DNA of 64,000 bases from Pseudomonas sp. GR 6-02 (GTDB taxonomy: Bacteria; Pseudomonadota; Gammaproteobacteria; Pseudomonadales; Pseudomonadaceae), in the NCBI RefSeq assembly GCF_001655615.1, contig NZ_CP011567.1:186001-250000 (forward strand), read 5' to 3'. The notes below the pieces were generated by a model. That model saw nothing but the letters and a program-made list of their open reading frames with translations, had not been told where the DNA came from and made no database searches. The translations under genes were made by a program, and so were the position numbers. Of this stretch, positions 43,827-52,151 are shown piece by piece. The stretch's first letter is position 1; each line of letters begins with the position of its first letter.

Positions 43827-43905
43827 GAGCGAAGCTTGCTCGCGAATCAGACAACTCGGTCTGTCTGGAGGACGGCTTAGTGGGCAAGTCGCGCTCCTGC
43901 AGGGT
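43823..43905. repeat. Degenerate palindromic repeat (GTAGGAGCGAAGCTTGCTCGCG family)
   Basis: GTAGGAGCGAAGCTTGCTCG, beginning at the regulator stop codon, and the inverted GCGCTCCTGCAG enclose about 45 bases. It resembles another common Pseudomonas intergenic repeat family and is decayed in the right arm. Confidence 0.6.
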
Positions 43906-44087
43906 CGTGCATGGATTTATGGAAGGGGGGCTGTATGAATAAAATGGAATATGAAAGTGAATAAAAGATATTGTTCGGGAATAAAAAATCCCGGTATCGT
44001 CCGCGTCACGCCAGCGATAGCACTTCACTGGCACCTAAACATTTAGCCGTCGTCGATGACGACCGTGATTTTCGATAAGGACACTGC

Positions 44088-44870
44088 ATGAAAAAGGTTC
44101 TGTTGTTCACCGCATTGGCGGCTGCCCTGACCGCGGGTCTGGCCCAGGCTGGCGAGAAACTGGTGGTTGCGGCGACGCCGATTCCACATGCCGAGATTCT
44201 TGAACTGATCAAGCCTACCCTCGCCAAAGAAGGCGTGGACCTGGAAATCAAAGTCTTCACCGACTACGTTCAGCCGAACGTGCAGGTCGATCAGAAGCGT
44301 CTGGACGCCAACTACTTCCAGACCCTGCCGTACCTGAAAAGCTTCAACGAAGGCAAAGGCACGAACCTGGTGACTGTGATCGGCGTGCACGTCGAACCGT
44401 TCGGCGGCTACTCGAAGAAAGTCAAAACCCTGGCTGAGCTGAAGGACGGCGCAACCATCGCCATCCCGAACGAAGGCAGCAACAGCGGCCGTGCCCTGAT
44501 CCTGCTGCAGAAGGCTGGCCTGATCGAGTTGAAAGACCCGAAAAACGCTTTGGCCACCCCGAAAGACATCGCCAAGAACCCGCACAATTTCAAGTTCAAG
44601 GAACTGGAATCGGCCATGCTGCCGCGTGTTCTGGACCAGGTCGATCTGGACATGATCAACACCAACTACGCGCTGGACGCGGGCCTCAACCCGGCTAAAG
44701 ACGCGCTGGTGATCGAAGGTGCCGATTCGCCTTACGTGAACTTCCTGGTGGCACGTCCGGACAACAAGGACAGCGTTGCCATCCAGAAACTGGCCAAGGC
44801 CCTGACCAGCCCGGAAGTGAAGGCGTTCATCGACAAGAAATACAGCGGCGCGGTACTGCCGGCGTTCTGA
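44088..44870 (+). CDS. MetQ/NlpA-family substrate-binding protein (orphan)
   Basis: A 260-residue periplasmic binding protein of the methionine family. A signal peptide ends AQAG (about residue 21) with no lipobox cysteine. Family motifs VVAATPIPHAEIL, FTDYVQPNVQVDQKRLDANYFQTLPYL, IAIPNEGSNSGRALILLQKAGL and NTNYALDAGL are present. No metN or metI lies adjacent; its own terminator follows. It may share a membrane complex encoded elsewhere, for example metNI at 55899-57654, or bind a methionine derivative. TAAGGA lies 6 bases before the ATG. Confidence 0.9.
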   Translation: MKKVLLFTALAAALTAGLAQAGEKLVVAATPIPHAEILELIKPTLAKEGVDLEIKVFTDYVQPNVQVDQKRLDANYFQTLPYLKSFNEGKGTNLVTVIGVHVEPFGGYSKKVKTLAELKDGATIAIPNEGSNSGRALILLQKAGLIELKDPKNALATPKDIAKNPHNFKFKELESAMLPRVLDQVDLDMINTNYALDAGLNPAKDALVIEGADSPYVNFLVARPDNKDSVAIQKLAKALTSPEVKAFIDKKYSGAVLPAF

Positions 44871-44901
44871 TTGATTGCAGTCTCGAACCCTTCAAGGTTT
44901 C

Positions 44902-44936
44902 AAACGCCGACGGCTTTCGATAGCGTCGGCGTTTTT
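44902..44936 (+). terminator. Rho-independent terminator after orphan metQ-like gene
   Basis: AAACGCCGAC / GTCGGCGTTTTT pair around a 13-base loop, 31 bases after the stop codon. Confidence 0.88.
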
Positions 44937-44952
44937 GCGTGTTCGTATTATC

Positions 44953-45083
44953 TGTGGCGAGGGAGCTTGCTCCCGCTCGGCTGCGAAGCAGTCGTAAACC
45001 CAGCCAGTACTTTATGACTGATACACCGCGCTGGATGGGTTGGGAGTCCTTCGGCCTCCAGCGGGAGCAAGCTCCCTCGCCAC
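44953..45083. repeat. REPIN-type palindromic repeat pair
   Basis: Left arm TGTGGCGAGGGAGCTTGCTC and right arm GAGCAAGCTCCCTCGCCACA enclose about 90 bases with a degenerate centre. It separates the orphan metQ-like gene from a minus-strand small ORF. Confidence 0.88.
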
Positions 45084-45101
45084 AGGGAACCTGCTCTCGG
45101 T

Positions 45102-45197
45102 CTAGGCCTCTCTGGCCTTCAACGCCCTGCGCAGCGCCACCAGCAATTTCACGATGTCCTGCGGATCCAGCCGCGGCGGCACTTTTACGTCAGCCAT
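45102..45197 (-). CDS. Putative small protein, 31 codons
   Basis: I do not recognise a family. The ORF starts MADVKVPPRLDPQDIVKLL and ends in a basic amphipathic helix ending ALKAREA. It has a good ribosome site (AAGGAAGAG, 3 bases before the ATG). It is divergent from the amino-acid ABC transporter operon, with 281 bp and an inverted-repeat promoter region between them. The C-terminal LR-x-AL-K-x-RE pattern loosely resembles the small ORF at 62466-62534, which also precedes sulfur genes. Confidence 0.5.
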   Translation of the reverse strand: MADVKVPPRLDPQDIVKLLVALRRALKAREA

Positions 45198-45361
45198 GTT
45201 CTCTTCCTTGTGATGGTTCGGCCGGGGGAGTCTGGCCAAAAGCTGCACGTCCTTGGAGGGGCATTTTGAAAAAAAGATCCCTCCTACAGCGCAAAGGAAA
45301 ATAACCGTCCCCCGCTGCCGTCGCAAATCCGCAGAATAGTTTTTTGCGTGATATCAATATG

Positions 45362-45401
45362 CTTTAACGGTATTTAAATTCCTCTTTTTATACCTTTAAA
45401 G
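45362..45401 (+). promoter_or_regulatory. 12-bp imperfect inverted repeat upstream of amino-acid ABC operon
   Basis: CTTTAACGGTAT (45362-45373) and ATACCTTTAAAG (45390-45401) pair at 11 of 12 positions with a 16-base AT-rich spacer, 77 bases before the permease start. Its symmetry and position suggest a LysR-type (CysB-like) operator that could serve both the transporter and the divergent small ORF (inference). Confidence 0.5.
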
Positions 45402-45478
45402 TTGGCGCCTGCCGGGTGGTTATCCACTGCCCATGGACTGCGCCATCGTCGCTTACCGAGCGGCGTACAGGATGTTCA

Positions 45479-46144
45479 ATGACCTTCGATTACGCATTTA
45501 TCCTCAGCACCGTGCCGGCGTTTCTCAAAGCCGTTGGCGTGACGCTGCAGGTCGGCTTCATCGCCATCGGCACTTCATTGCTGGTGGCGCTGGTCAACGC
45601 GACGATTCTGGTGTTTCGCACGCCTTACCTGCAGCGCCTGGTCGGGCTGTATGTGGAGTTGGCGCGTAACACGCCATTGCTGATCCAGTTGTTCTTCGTC
45701 TACTTCGCCTTGCCGGCCCTGGGCATCAAAGTCTCGGGCTTCGCCGCAGCGATCATCACCATGACCTTTCTCGGCGGAGCCTACCTCACCGAAGTCTTGC
45801 GTGCCGGCGTGGATGCGGTGCCCCAGGCGCAACTTGAGTCCGGTCGTTCAATAGGCTTGTCCCACGGGCAATTGCTGCGCTACGTGATCTTGCCGCAGGC
45901 CGGCATCCTCAGCCTGCCGTCGCTGTTCGCCAATTTCATATTCCTGCTCAAGGAAACCACGGTGGTCTCGGCGGTGGCGGTGCCGGAGATTCTCTACACC
46001 ACCAAGAGCTACATCGCGCTCTATTACAAAACCTACGAAATGCTCGCCGTGCTGACGTTGATCTGCGTGCTGTTGTTTTTGCCGTTGTCGCTGCTGCTCA
46101 GCCGTCTGGAAAGGAGGCTCCAGCATGGCCAGTTCGGGTCTTGA
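45479..46144 (+). CDS. Polar amino-acid ABC transporter permease (first)
   Basis: A 221-residue HisM/GlnP-type permease with about five helices. The motif ELARNTPLLIQLFFVYFALP and the coupling loop ESGRSIGLSHGQLLRYVILPQA are diagnostic. ATG at 45479 has AGGA 6 bases upstream, better than an in-frame GTG or ATG further upstream. It overlaps the second permease by 20 bases. The four-gene set permease-permease-ATPase-binding protein is a complete importer, probably for cystine or another polar amino acid. Confidence 0.9.
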   Translation: MTFDYAFILSTVPAFLKAVGVTLQVGFIAIGTSLLVALVNATILVFRTPYLQRLVGLYVELARNTPLLIQLFFVYFALPALGIKVSGFAAAIITMTFLGGAYLTEVLRAGVDAVPQAQLESGRSIGLSHGQLLRYVILPQAGILSLPSLFANFIFLLKETTVVSAVAVPEILYTTKSYIALYYKTYEMLAVLTLICVLLFLPLSLLLSRLERRLQHGQFGS

Positions 46145-46784
46145 GTTGCTCATGGTGTCGTTGCCGCAATTGGGCAAGGGCGCTGCACAAACCTTGTCGA
46201 TTTCATTCCTGAGCATCGCCTTCAGCACCGTCGGCGGGGTGCTCTACGGCGTGTTGCGCACGCTGAATTCGACATGGCTCAACGCAATGCTGCGGGTTTA
46301 TCTGGAATTGTTCCGGGCGATCCCGGTGCTGGTCTGGTTGTATTTGTTGTTCTTCGGCCTGCCGATTTTTTTCGGCCTGAGCATTCCGAGCTTCTGGTGC
46401 GCGGTGCTGGTGCTGTCGCTGTGGGGCGCCAGCGAAGTCGGGGAAGTGGTGCGCGGCGCCTTGCATTCGTTACCGCGCGGCCAGCGAGAAGCGGGATTGT
46501 CGATTGGCTTGAACGGCCCGCAACTCTATGGCTACGTGCTGCTGCCCCAGGCGCTGAAACGCATGACGCCGCCGACCATCAACGTCTACACGCGGATCAT
46601 CAAGACCAGCTCTCTGGCGGTGCTGATCGGCGTGGTGGACGTGATCAAGGTCGGCCAGCAGATCATCGAGCGCACCTACGAATCGGTACTGATCTACGGC
46701 GCGCTGTTTCTGTTTTTCTTTTTCATCTGCTACCCGCTGTCAGCCGCTTCCCGCGTGCTGGAGCGGCGCTGGACGCAAGCATGA
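46125..46784 (+). CDS. Polar amino-acid ABC transporter permease (second)
   Basis: A 219-residue HisM/GlnP-type permease that pairs with the preceding one. Features are ELFRAIPVLVWLYLLFFGLPIFF, the coupling loop REAGLSIGLNGPQLYGYVLLPQALKR and about five helices. It overlaps the previous gene by 20 bases and the ATPase gene by 4 bases, so all four genes are translationally linked. Confidence 0.9.
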   Translation: MASSGLELLMVSLPQLGKGAAQTLSISFLSIAFSTVGGVLYGVLRTLNSTWLNAMLRVYLELFRAIPVLVWLYLLFFGLPIFFGLSIPSFWCAVLVLSLWGASEVGEVVRGALHSLPRGQREAGLSIGLNGPQLYGYVLLPQALKRMTPPTINVYTRIIKTSSLAVLIGVVDVIKVGQQIIERTYESVLIYGALFLFFFFICYPLSAASRVLERRWTQA

Positions 46785-47563
46785 GCGCATTGATCGAGTT
46801 CAAGGGTTTCAACAAGTTTTTCGGCGAGCAGCAGGTGCTCAACGGCATCGACCTGAAGGTGAGAACGGGCGAAGTGATCGTCATCCTCGGCCCCAGCGGC
46901 TGTGGCAAAAGCACCTTGCTGCGCTGCCTCAACGGCCTGGAAGTCGCTCACAGCGGCAGCTTGAATTTTGCCGGGCGTGAGTTGCTGGACAAGGGCACCG
47001 ACTGGCGCGAAGTGCGTCAGCAGATCGGCATGGTATTCCAGAGTTATCACCTGTTTCCGCACATGAGCGTGCTCGATAACGTGCTGCTTGGCCCGGTGAA
47101 AGTGCAGAAGCGCGACCGCCGCGAAGCCCGTGCCCAGGCCGAAGCCTTGCTGGCGCGCGTAGGCCTGTTGGACAAGCGCGACGCGTTCCCGCGTCAGCTC
47201 TCCGGTGGTCAGCAGCAACGCATCGCCATCGTCCGTTCGCTGTGCATGAACCCCCAAGTCATGCTCTTTGACGAAGTCACCGCCGCCCTCGACCCGGAGA
47301 TGGTCAAGGAGGTACTCGAAGTGATTCAGGGGCTGGCCCGCGAGGGCATGACCCTGCTGATTGTCACCCACGAAATGGCCTTCGCCCGCGCCGTGGCCGA
47401 CCGCATCGTGTTCATGGACGCCGGGCGCATCCTTGAGCAACAACCCCCCGAGATTTTCTTTACGAACCCGCAAACCGCACGAGCGCAGCAGTTCCTGGAG
47501 AAGTTCTCCTTCGTCGCCGCACTACCCAAAACGACTCAAATAAAGGAATTGGAACTGCCATGA
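46781..47563 (+). CDS. Polar amino-acid ABC transporter ATPase
   Basis: A 260-residue GlnQ/HisP-type ATPase with Walker A GPSGCGKST, Q-loop VFQSYHLFPHMSV, signature LSGGQQQRIAIVRSL, Walker B VMLFDEVTAALDPE and switch His in IVTHEMAFAR. The Walker B reads DEVTAALD rather than the usual DEPTSALD, a modest variation seen directly. ATG at 46781 overlaps the permease stop. Confidence 0.93.
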   Translation: MSALIEFKGFNKFFGEQQVLNGIDLKVRTGEVIVILGPSGCGKSTLLRCLNGLEVAHSGSLNFAGRELLDKGTDWREVRQQIGMVFQSYHLFPHMSVLDNVLLGPVKVQKRDRREARAQAEALLARVGLLDKRDAFPRQLSGGQQQRIAIVRSLCMNPQVMLFDEVTAALDPEMVKEVLEVIQGLAREGMTLLIVTHEMAFARAVADRIVFMDAGRILEQQPPEIFFTNPQTARAQQFLEKFSFVAALPKTTQIKELELP

Positions 47564-48441
47564 AAACTGCCAAGTCTTCTCTGCTGCTACTCCCGCTGTT
47601 CGGCCTGGCGCTGCTGGCCGGTTGCAACAAAACCGAAGAGCCGGCCAAGCCGAAAGTCGCCAGCGTCAGCAGCGCACCGGCCGGTTACCTGGAAAAGATC
47701 AAAGCCCGGGACAAGCTGATTGTCGGCGTGTTCACCGACAAACCGCCGTTCGGTTTTGTCGATGAAGCCGGGCGCTACGTGGGGTTCGATACCGACATTG
47801 GCCGCCAATTCGCCAAGGATCTGTTGGGCGATGAAAACAAAGTCGAGTTCGTGGCGGTGGAGCCGGCGAGCCGGATTCCATTCCTGCAAAGCGACAAGGT
47901 CGACCTGATCCTGGCCAACATGACCGTCACCCCGGAGCGCAAGGAAGCGGTGGACTTCACCAACCCGAACCTCAAGGTGGCGGTGCAGGCGCTGGTGCCG
48001 CAGGCGAGTTCGGTGAAGACCCTCGATGACCTGGCGACCCGCACGACTATCGTGACCACGGGCACCACAGCCGATGTCTGGCTGACCAAAAATCACCCGG
48101 ACTGGAAACTGCTGAAGTTCGAGAAAAACTCCGAGTCCCTGCAAGCCCTGGCCAATGGTCGCGGCGACGCTTATGCGCAGGACAATCTGGTGCTGTTCAG
48201 CTGGGCCAAACAAAACCCGGGCTACCGTGTACTGGAGCAGAAGTTGGGCGCCGAAGCACCGATCGCCCCGGCGGTAAAGAAGGGCAACATCGAACTGCGT
48301 GATTGGGTGAATGCGGAGTTGGCGAAGCTGGGTGAGGATAAGTTTTTGCTCAAGCTGTACGACCAGTACGTGCGTAAAGAGCTGAGCGATGACACCAGGC
48401 CTGAGAGCGTGATTGTCGAGGGTGGGAAGTGGCAGGGGTGA
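47560..48441 (+). CDS. Polar amino-acid (cystine-like) substrate-binding lipoprotein
   Basis: A 293-residue extracellular solute-binding protein family 3 member. The lipobox LALLAGC (about residue 22) predicts lipid anchoring, followed by a Lys/Pro linker. Ligand-pocket motifs are LIVGVFTDKPPFGFVDEAGRYVGFDTDIG, ILANMTVTPERKEAVDFTNP and ALANGRGDAYAQDN. The sequence resembles PEB1/cystine-type binding proteins more than glutamine ones; specificity cannot be fixed by reading. It overlaps the ATPase gene by 4 bases. Confidence 0.88.
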   Translation: MKTAKSSLLLLPLFGLALLAGCNKTEEPAKPKVASVSSAPAGYLEKIKARDKLIVGVFTDKPPFGFVDEAGRYVGFDTDIGRQFAKDLLGDENKVEFVAVEPASRIPFLQSDKVDLILANMTVTPERKEAVDFTNPNLKVAVQALVPQASSVKTLDDLATRTTIVTTGTTADVWLTKNHPDWKLLKFEKNSESLQALANGRGDAYAQDNLVLFSWAKQNPGYRVLEQKLGAEAPIAPAVKKGNIELRDWVNAELAKLGEDKFLLKLYDQYVRKELSDDTRPESVIVEGGKWQG

Positions 48442-48452
48442 TTGGCTTCAGC

Positions 48453-48513
48453 TGATCGTTCCCACCTGTGGTGAGGGAGCTTGTTCCCTCGCCACAGAGC
48501 GAGGGAACGATCA
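48453..48513. repeat. Nested palindromes: REP hairpin inside a GATCGTTCCC inverted repeat
   Basis: Outer arms TGATCGTTCCC (48453-48463) and GGGAACGATCA (48503-48513) enclose a complete short hairpin CTGTGGTGAGGGA..TTCCCTCGCCACAG. The uninterrupted outer element is at 24557-24593. It lies between convergent genes. Confidence 0.82.
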
Positions 48514-48520
48514 GTGTGTC

Positions 48521-49681
48521 TCAGTCGGGCCAATACCACACCGGCTCATCCAGCATCCGCTGCCCGACCATCCCGGTCTGGCCGAAATCTTTCTCCAGCA
48601 CAATGCAATTGCATTCCGGGTCTTGCTGCAATGCCGAGATCAAGCGCCGCGCATGGGACACCACCCACACCTGGCACTGTTCGGACGCTCGAATAATCAA
48701 CCGCGCCAACGCCGGCAACAAGTCCGGATGCAGACTGGTTTCCGGCTCATTCAGCACCATCAGCGTCGGCGGCCGGGGTGTCAGCAATGCCGCGACCAGC
48801 AACAGATAGCGCAACGTCCCGTCCGACAACTCGGCGGCGGACAGTGGCCGCAACAACCCTTCCTGATAAAACTCGATTGCAAATCGGCCACCTTGCAGCA
48901 GTGCGATGTTCAGCGTCGCGCCGGGGAACGCATCGCTGATCGCCGCCTGCAAGGCTTCGGGATCGCCGATTTCGCGGATGGTCTGTAATGCCGCCGCGAG
49001 GTCGCGACCGTCGTGGTGCAACACCGGCGTGCGAGTGCCCAGTTGTGGTTGTCGCGCCGGAGCTTCGGCATCGCTGCGAAAGTGATCGTAGAAGCGCCAG
49101 CGGCGGATGAATTCACGCAGCTGCAAGACTTCCGGCGAGGTACGCAAGCTACCAACCTGATCGAACAGGCTGTCGAAATTCGGCGTGTGCTGGGACAGCA
49201 CCTCCCAGCCGCGTCCGGCCCGTGTGCGAATCATCGGGCCGTCGCGATCCACCAGCAGGCTGGCCGGGCGATAGAACGGCCCGGACCAGATGCATTCCCT
49301 TTTGATTTCCGGGTCCAGAGAAAACGCGGAAAGACTCGGTTCCGCAAGGCCCAGCGCGATCGAGTAGCTGAAGTCTTCGCCGGCAAACCCCAGGCGCAGG
49401 CGCTTGACGCCGTGTCGCATGGTTGCCTGGACCGGGATTTCACCAGTGCGCATGCGCTGGGTGATGGTTTCCGGCCCGGCCCAGAAGGTCGAATCCAGCC
49501 CACCCTCGCGTGCCAAGCCATTGACCACTCCACCCTGAGCAGTTTCCGCCAGCAGACGCAAGGCGCGGTAGAGATTGGATTTACCGCTGCCGTTGGGGCC
49601 GGTGATCAGGTTCAGCCGTTCGAGCGGAATCACCAATTTATTGATCGAGCGGTAGTTGGCCACCGCGAGGGTTTTGAGCAT
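48521..49681 (-). CDS. AAA family ATPase (predicted RecF/SMC-like ATPase)
   Basis: A 386-residue ABC-type AAA ATPase. The N-terminus is VANYRSINKLVIPLERLNLITGPNGSGKSNL, with Walker A. A signature-like LSDGTLRYLLLVAALL and Walker B LMVLNEPETSLHPDLLPALARLI lie near the C-terminus. No coiled-coil arm or TOPRIM domain is seen, so it is not an OLD nuclease. No partner gene (nuclease, reverse transcriptase) is adjacent, so assignment as a defence protein is unsupported. It matches the conserved 'predicted ATPase' group (COG4637-like). Confidence 0.85.
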   Translation of the reverse strand: MLKTLAVANYRSINKLVIPLERLNLITGPNGSGKSNLYRALRLLAETAQGGVVNGLAREGGLDSTFWAGPETITQRMRTGEIPVQATMRHGVKRLRLGFAGEDFSYSIALGLAEPSLSAFSLDPEIKRECIWSGPFYRPASLLVDRDGPMIRTRAGRGWEVLSQHTPNFDSLFDQVGSLRTSPEVLQLREFIRRWRFYDHFRSDAEAPARQPQLGTRTPVLHHDGRDLAAALQTIREIGDPEALQAAISDAFPGATLNIALLQGGRFAIEFYQEGLLRPLSAAELSDGTLRYLLLVAALLTPRPPTLMVLNEPETSLHPDLLPALARLIIRASEQCQVWVVSHARRLISALQQDPECNCIVLEKDFGQTGMVGQRMLDEPVWYWPD

Positions 49682-49740
49682 GGGGAGCTTCCTGCAGCAG
49701 GGGCCGCCAGTTTGTCTTATCGTCGGCGACTGTGATCGTC

Positions 49741-49872
49741 TGTGACGAGGGAGCTTGCTCTTGCTGGGCTACGAAGCGGCTCAAAAAAGTTAAACGAGGT
49801 GTGTCAGGCAAAACGAGATAGCAGGTTTGCGTCTGTTGCGCAGCCGAGCGGGAGCAAGCTCCCTCGCCACAG
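49741..49872. repeat. REPIN-type palindromic repeat pair
   Basis: Left arm TGTGACGAGGGAGCTTGCTC, with one change from the family (GTGACG), and right arm GAGCAAGCTCCCTCGCCACA. The loop includes GCGTCTGTTGCGCAGCCGAGCGG. It sits between divergent genes, upstream of the RND operon. Confidence 0.86.
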
Positions 49873-49983
49873 GATAGTCCCCAGGCCATAAGGTACGTAG
49901 CAAACCCGTGCACCTGTTGAACCCTGTTCTAAGCTCACAGTCGTATCGTCACTGGCACGTACGTACAACGCAAAGGAGTCTGC

Positions 49984-51087
49984 ATGGCGGGTCCCGGATT
50001 GAAATTAATGGTTGGCCTGAGCCTCTTCGCCTTGCTGACCGCCTGTGGTGAAAAAAAGCCCGTCGAGAAGGACCGTCCGCGAGTCTTCGTGCAAGAGGTC
50101 AAGCCAACCGATTACGCCGCCGCGGTGACACTCACCGGTGATGTTCAGGCCCGAGTCCAGACCGAGTTGTCGTTCCGCGTGGGCGGCAAGATCATCCAGC
50201 GCATGGTCGATGTCGGTGACCGGGTGTCGGCCAAACAAGTGCTGGCCAGGCTTGACCCCAAAGACCTGCAAACCAATGTCGATTCGGCCCAGGCCCAGGT
50301 GGTTGCCGAGCAGGCGCGGGTCAAACAGACTGCCGCCGCCTTCGTTCGCCAGCAAAAACTCCTGCCCAAGGGCTACACCAGCCAGAGCGAATACGACTCC
50401 GCCCAAGCGGCCTTGCGCAGCAGCCAGAGCGCATTGAGCGCGGCTCAAGCGCAATTGGCCAACGCCCGCGATCAACTGAGCTACACCGCGTTGATTGCCG
50501 ATGCGCCAGGCGTGATTACCGCGCGCCAGGCCGAAGTCGGCCAGGTGGTGCAGGCCACGGTGCCGATTTTCAGCCTGGCCCGGGATGGCGAGCGTGACGC
50601 GGTGTTCAACGTTTACGAATCGCTGCTGACCGAGCCGCCGTCGGACCGATCGATTGTGGTCAGCCTGCTCGACAATCCGAAGGTCAAGACCACGGGCACC
50701 GTTCGGGAGGTCACGCCAGCGGTGTCCGCGCAGACCGGCACGGTGCAAGTCAAAGTCAGCCTCGACGGTCTCCCTGAAGGCATGCAGCTCGGCTCGGTGG
50801 TGAGCGCCACGGCCAAGCCAGTGGGTAAAACCGCAGTGGAACTGCCCTGGGCGGCCCTGACCAAAAACCTCAGCGACCCGGCCGTGTGGCTGGTGGACGC
50901 CGAGGGCAAGGCGCAGTTGCACACGGTCACCGTTGGCCGTTACCTGACCGGCAAAGTCATTGTCAGCGCCGGCCTCACCGGTGGCGAAAAAGTCGTCACC
51001 GCGGGCGGCCAGTTGCTGCACCCGGGCGTACGGGTGGAGGTCGTCGAAAATACCGATCAGACCCCAACCACAGGAGCCCAACCATGA
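49984..51087 (+). CDS. triA: TriA-like RND periplasmic adaptor lipoprotein
   Basis: A 367-residue membrane fusion protein. The lipobox LLTAC (about residue 20) is followed by a lipoyl half-motif (TGDVQARVQTELSFRVGGKI), a coiled-coil hairpin (about 95-155), the second lipoyl half and beta-barrel. AAGGAG lies 7 bases before the ATG. It is the first of two consecutive, different adaptors before a single RND pump, the layout of P. aeruginosa TriABC, where both adaptors are needed. Overlaps the second adaptor by 4 bases. Confidence 0.85.
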   Translation: MAGPGLKLMVGLSLFALLTACGEKKPVEKDRPRVFVQEVKPTDYAAAVTLTGDVQARVQTELSFRVGGKIIQRMVDVGDRVSAKQVLARLDPKDLQTNVDSAQAQVVAEQARVKQTAAAFVRQQKLLPKGYTSQSEYDSAQAALRSSQSALSAAQAQLANARDQLSYTALIADAPGVITARQAEVGQVVQATVPIFSLARDGERDAVFNVYESLLTEPPSDRSIVVSLLDNPKVKTTGTVREVTPAVSAQTGTVQVKVSLDGLPEGMQLGSVVSATAKPVGKTAVELPWAALTKNLSDPAVWLVDAEGKAQLHTVTVGRYLTGKVIVSAGLTGGEKVVTAGGQLLHPGVRVEVVENTDQTPTTGAQP

Positions 51088-52151
51088 AGCACCTGTTGCT
51101 GTTGTCCGCCGCTGTACTGCTGGTCGCCTGTTCCAAGGAAGAAGCGCCGCCAGAACCGGTGCGGCCGGTGTTGTCTGTGGAAGTGAAAGCGCTCCATCAA
51201 GAGGATCTCGGCCGGTTCGCCGGCAGCATTCAGGCCCGTTACGAAAGCAATGTCGGTTTCCGGGTGCCGGGGCGTATCGCCAGCCGCAATGTCGATGTCG
51301 GCGCCGAAGTCCAGAAAGGCGCCTTGCTCGCCACCCTCGACCCCACCGATCAGCAGAACCAGTTGCGCTCGGCCCAGGGTGATCTGGCGCGTGTTCAGGC
51401 GCAGCTCATCAATGCCCAGGCCAACGCCCGGCGTCAGCAGGAGTTGTTCAATCGCGGGGTCGGTGCCCAGGCACAACTGGACATCGCCCAGACCGAACTG
51501 AAAACCACCCAGGCGTCCCTCGATCAAGCCAGGGCCGCCGTCAACCAGGCGCAGGACCAACTCAACTACGTCGAGCTGCGCACCGATCACAAAGCCATTG
51601 TCACCGCGTGGAATGCCGAAGCCGGGCAAGTGGTGACCGCCGGCCAGCAAGTGGTGACCCTGGCGCAGCCGGACATCAAGGAAGCGGTGATCGACTTGCC
51701 CGACACCCTGGTCGATGATTTGCCGGCCGACGTGGTGTTCCAGGTCGCCTCGCAGCTGGACCCGAGCATCACCAGCACCGCCATCGTGCGTGAAATCGAA
51801 CCCCAGGCCCAAAGCGCGACCCGTACCCGTCGCGCCCGCCTGAGCCTGACCGATACGCCGCCGGGCTTTCATCTCGGCACGGCGATCAGCGTGACCCTCA
51901 GCTCTGAAATCAAACCACGCCTCGAACTGCCGGCGAGCGCATTGCAGGAGGTCGATGGGAAAACACGGATCTGGGTCGTCGATCCACAGACGCAAACCGT
52001 TGCCCCAAGGGAGGTCAGCCTGGTCAGCCGGACCGACGACACGGTAGTCGTGGCCAACGGAGTGAAGTCCGGCGAGCGGGTGGTCAGTGCCGGTGTGAAT
52101 AGCCTCAAACCGGGGCAGAAAGTGAGAATTGACGAGGGCAGCCCGCAATGA
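51084..52151 (+). CDS. triB: TriB-like RND periplasmic adaptor lipoprotein
   Basis: A 355-residue adaptor with lipobox LLVAC (about residue 15), then SVEVKALHQEDLGRFAGSIQARYESNVGFRVPGRI (lipoyl half split here by position only), an alpha-hairpin rich in Gln/Ala (about 90-155) and a beta-barrel domain. It is clearly related to the first adaptor but not a recent copy. ATG at 51084 overlaps the previous stop (ATGA) and its own stop overlaps the pump gene by 4 bases. Confidence 0.85.
   Translation: MKHLLLLSAAVLLVACSKEEAPPEPVRPVLSVEVKALHQEDLGRFAGSIQARYESNVGFRVPGRIASRNVDVGAEVQKGALLATLDPTDQQNQLRSAQGDLARVQAQLINAQANARRQQELFNRGVGAQAQLDIAQTELKTTQASLDQARAAVNQAQDQLNYVELRTDHKAIVTAWNAEAGQVVTAGQQVVTLAQPDIKEAVIDLPDTLVDDLPADVVFQVASQLDPSITSTAIVREIEPQAQSATRTRRARLSLTDTPPGFHLGTAISVTLSSEIKPRLELPASALQEVDGKTRIWVVDPQTQTVAPREVSLVSRTDDTVVVANGVKSGERVVSAGVNSLKPGQKVRIDEGSPQ

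Noticed and set aside
48521..49681. AAA ATPase as an anti-phage defence gene
   Set aside because: It stands alone, has no TOPRIM, nuclease or toxin partner, and lies between housekeeping transport genes; nothing in the sequence supports a defence role.
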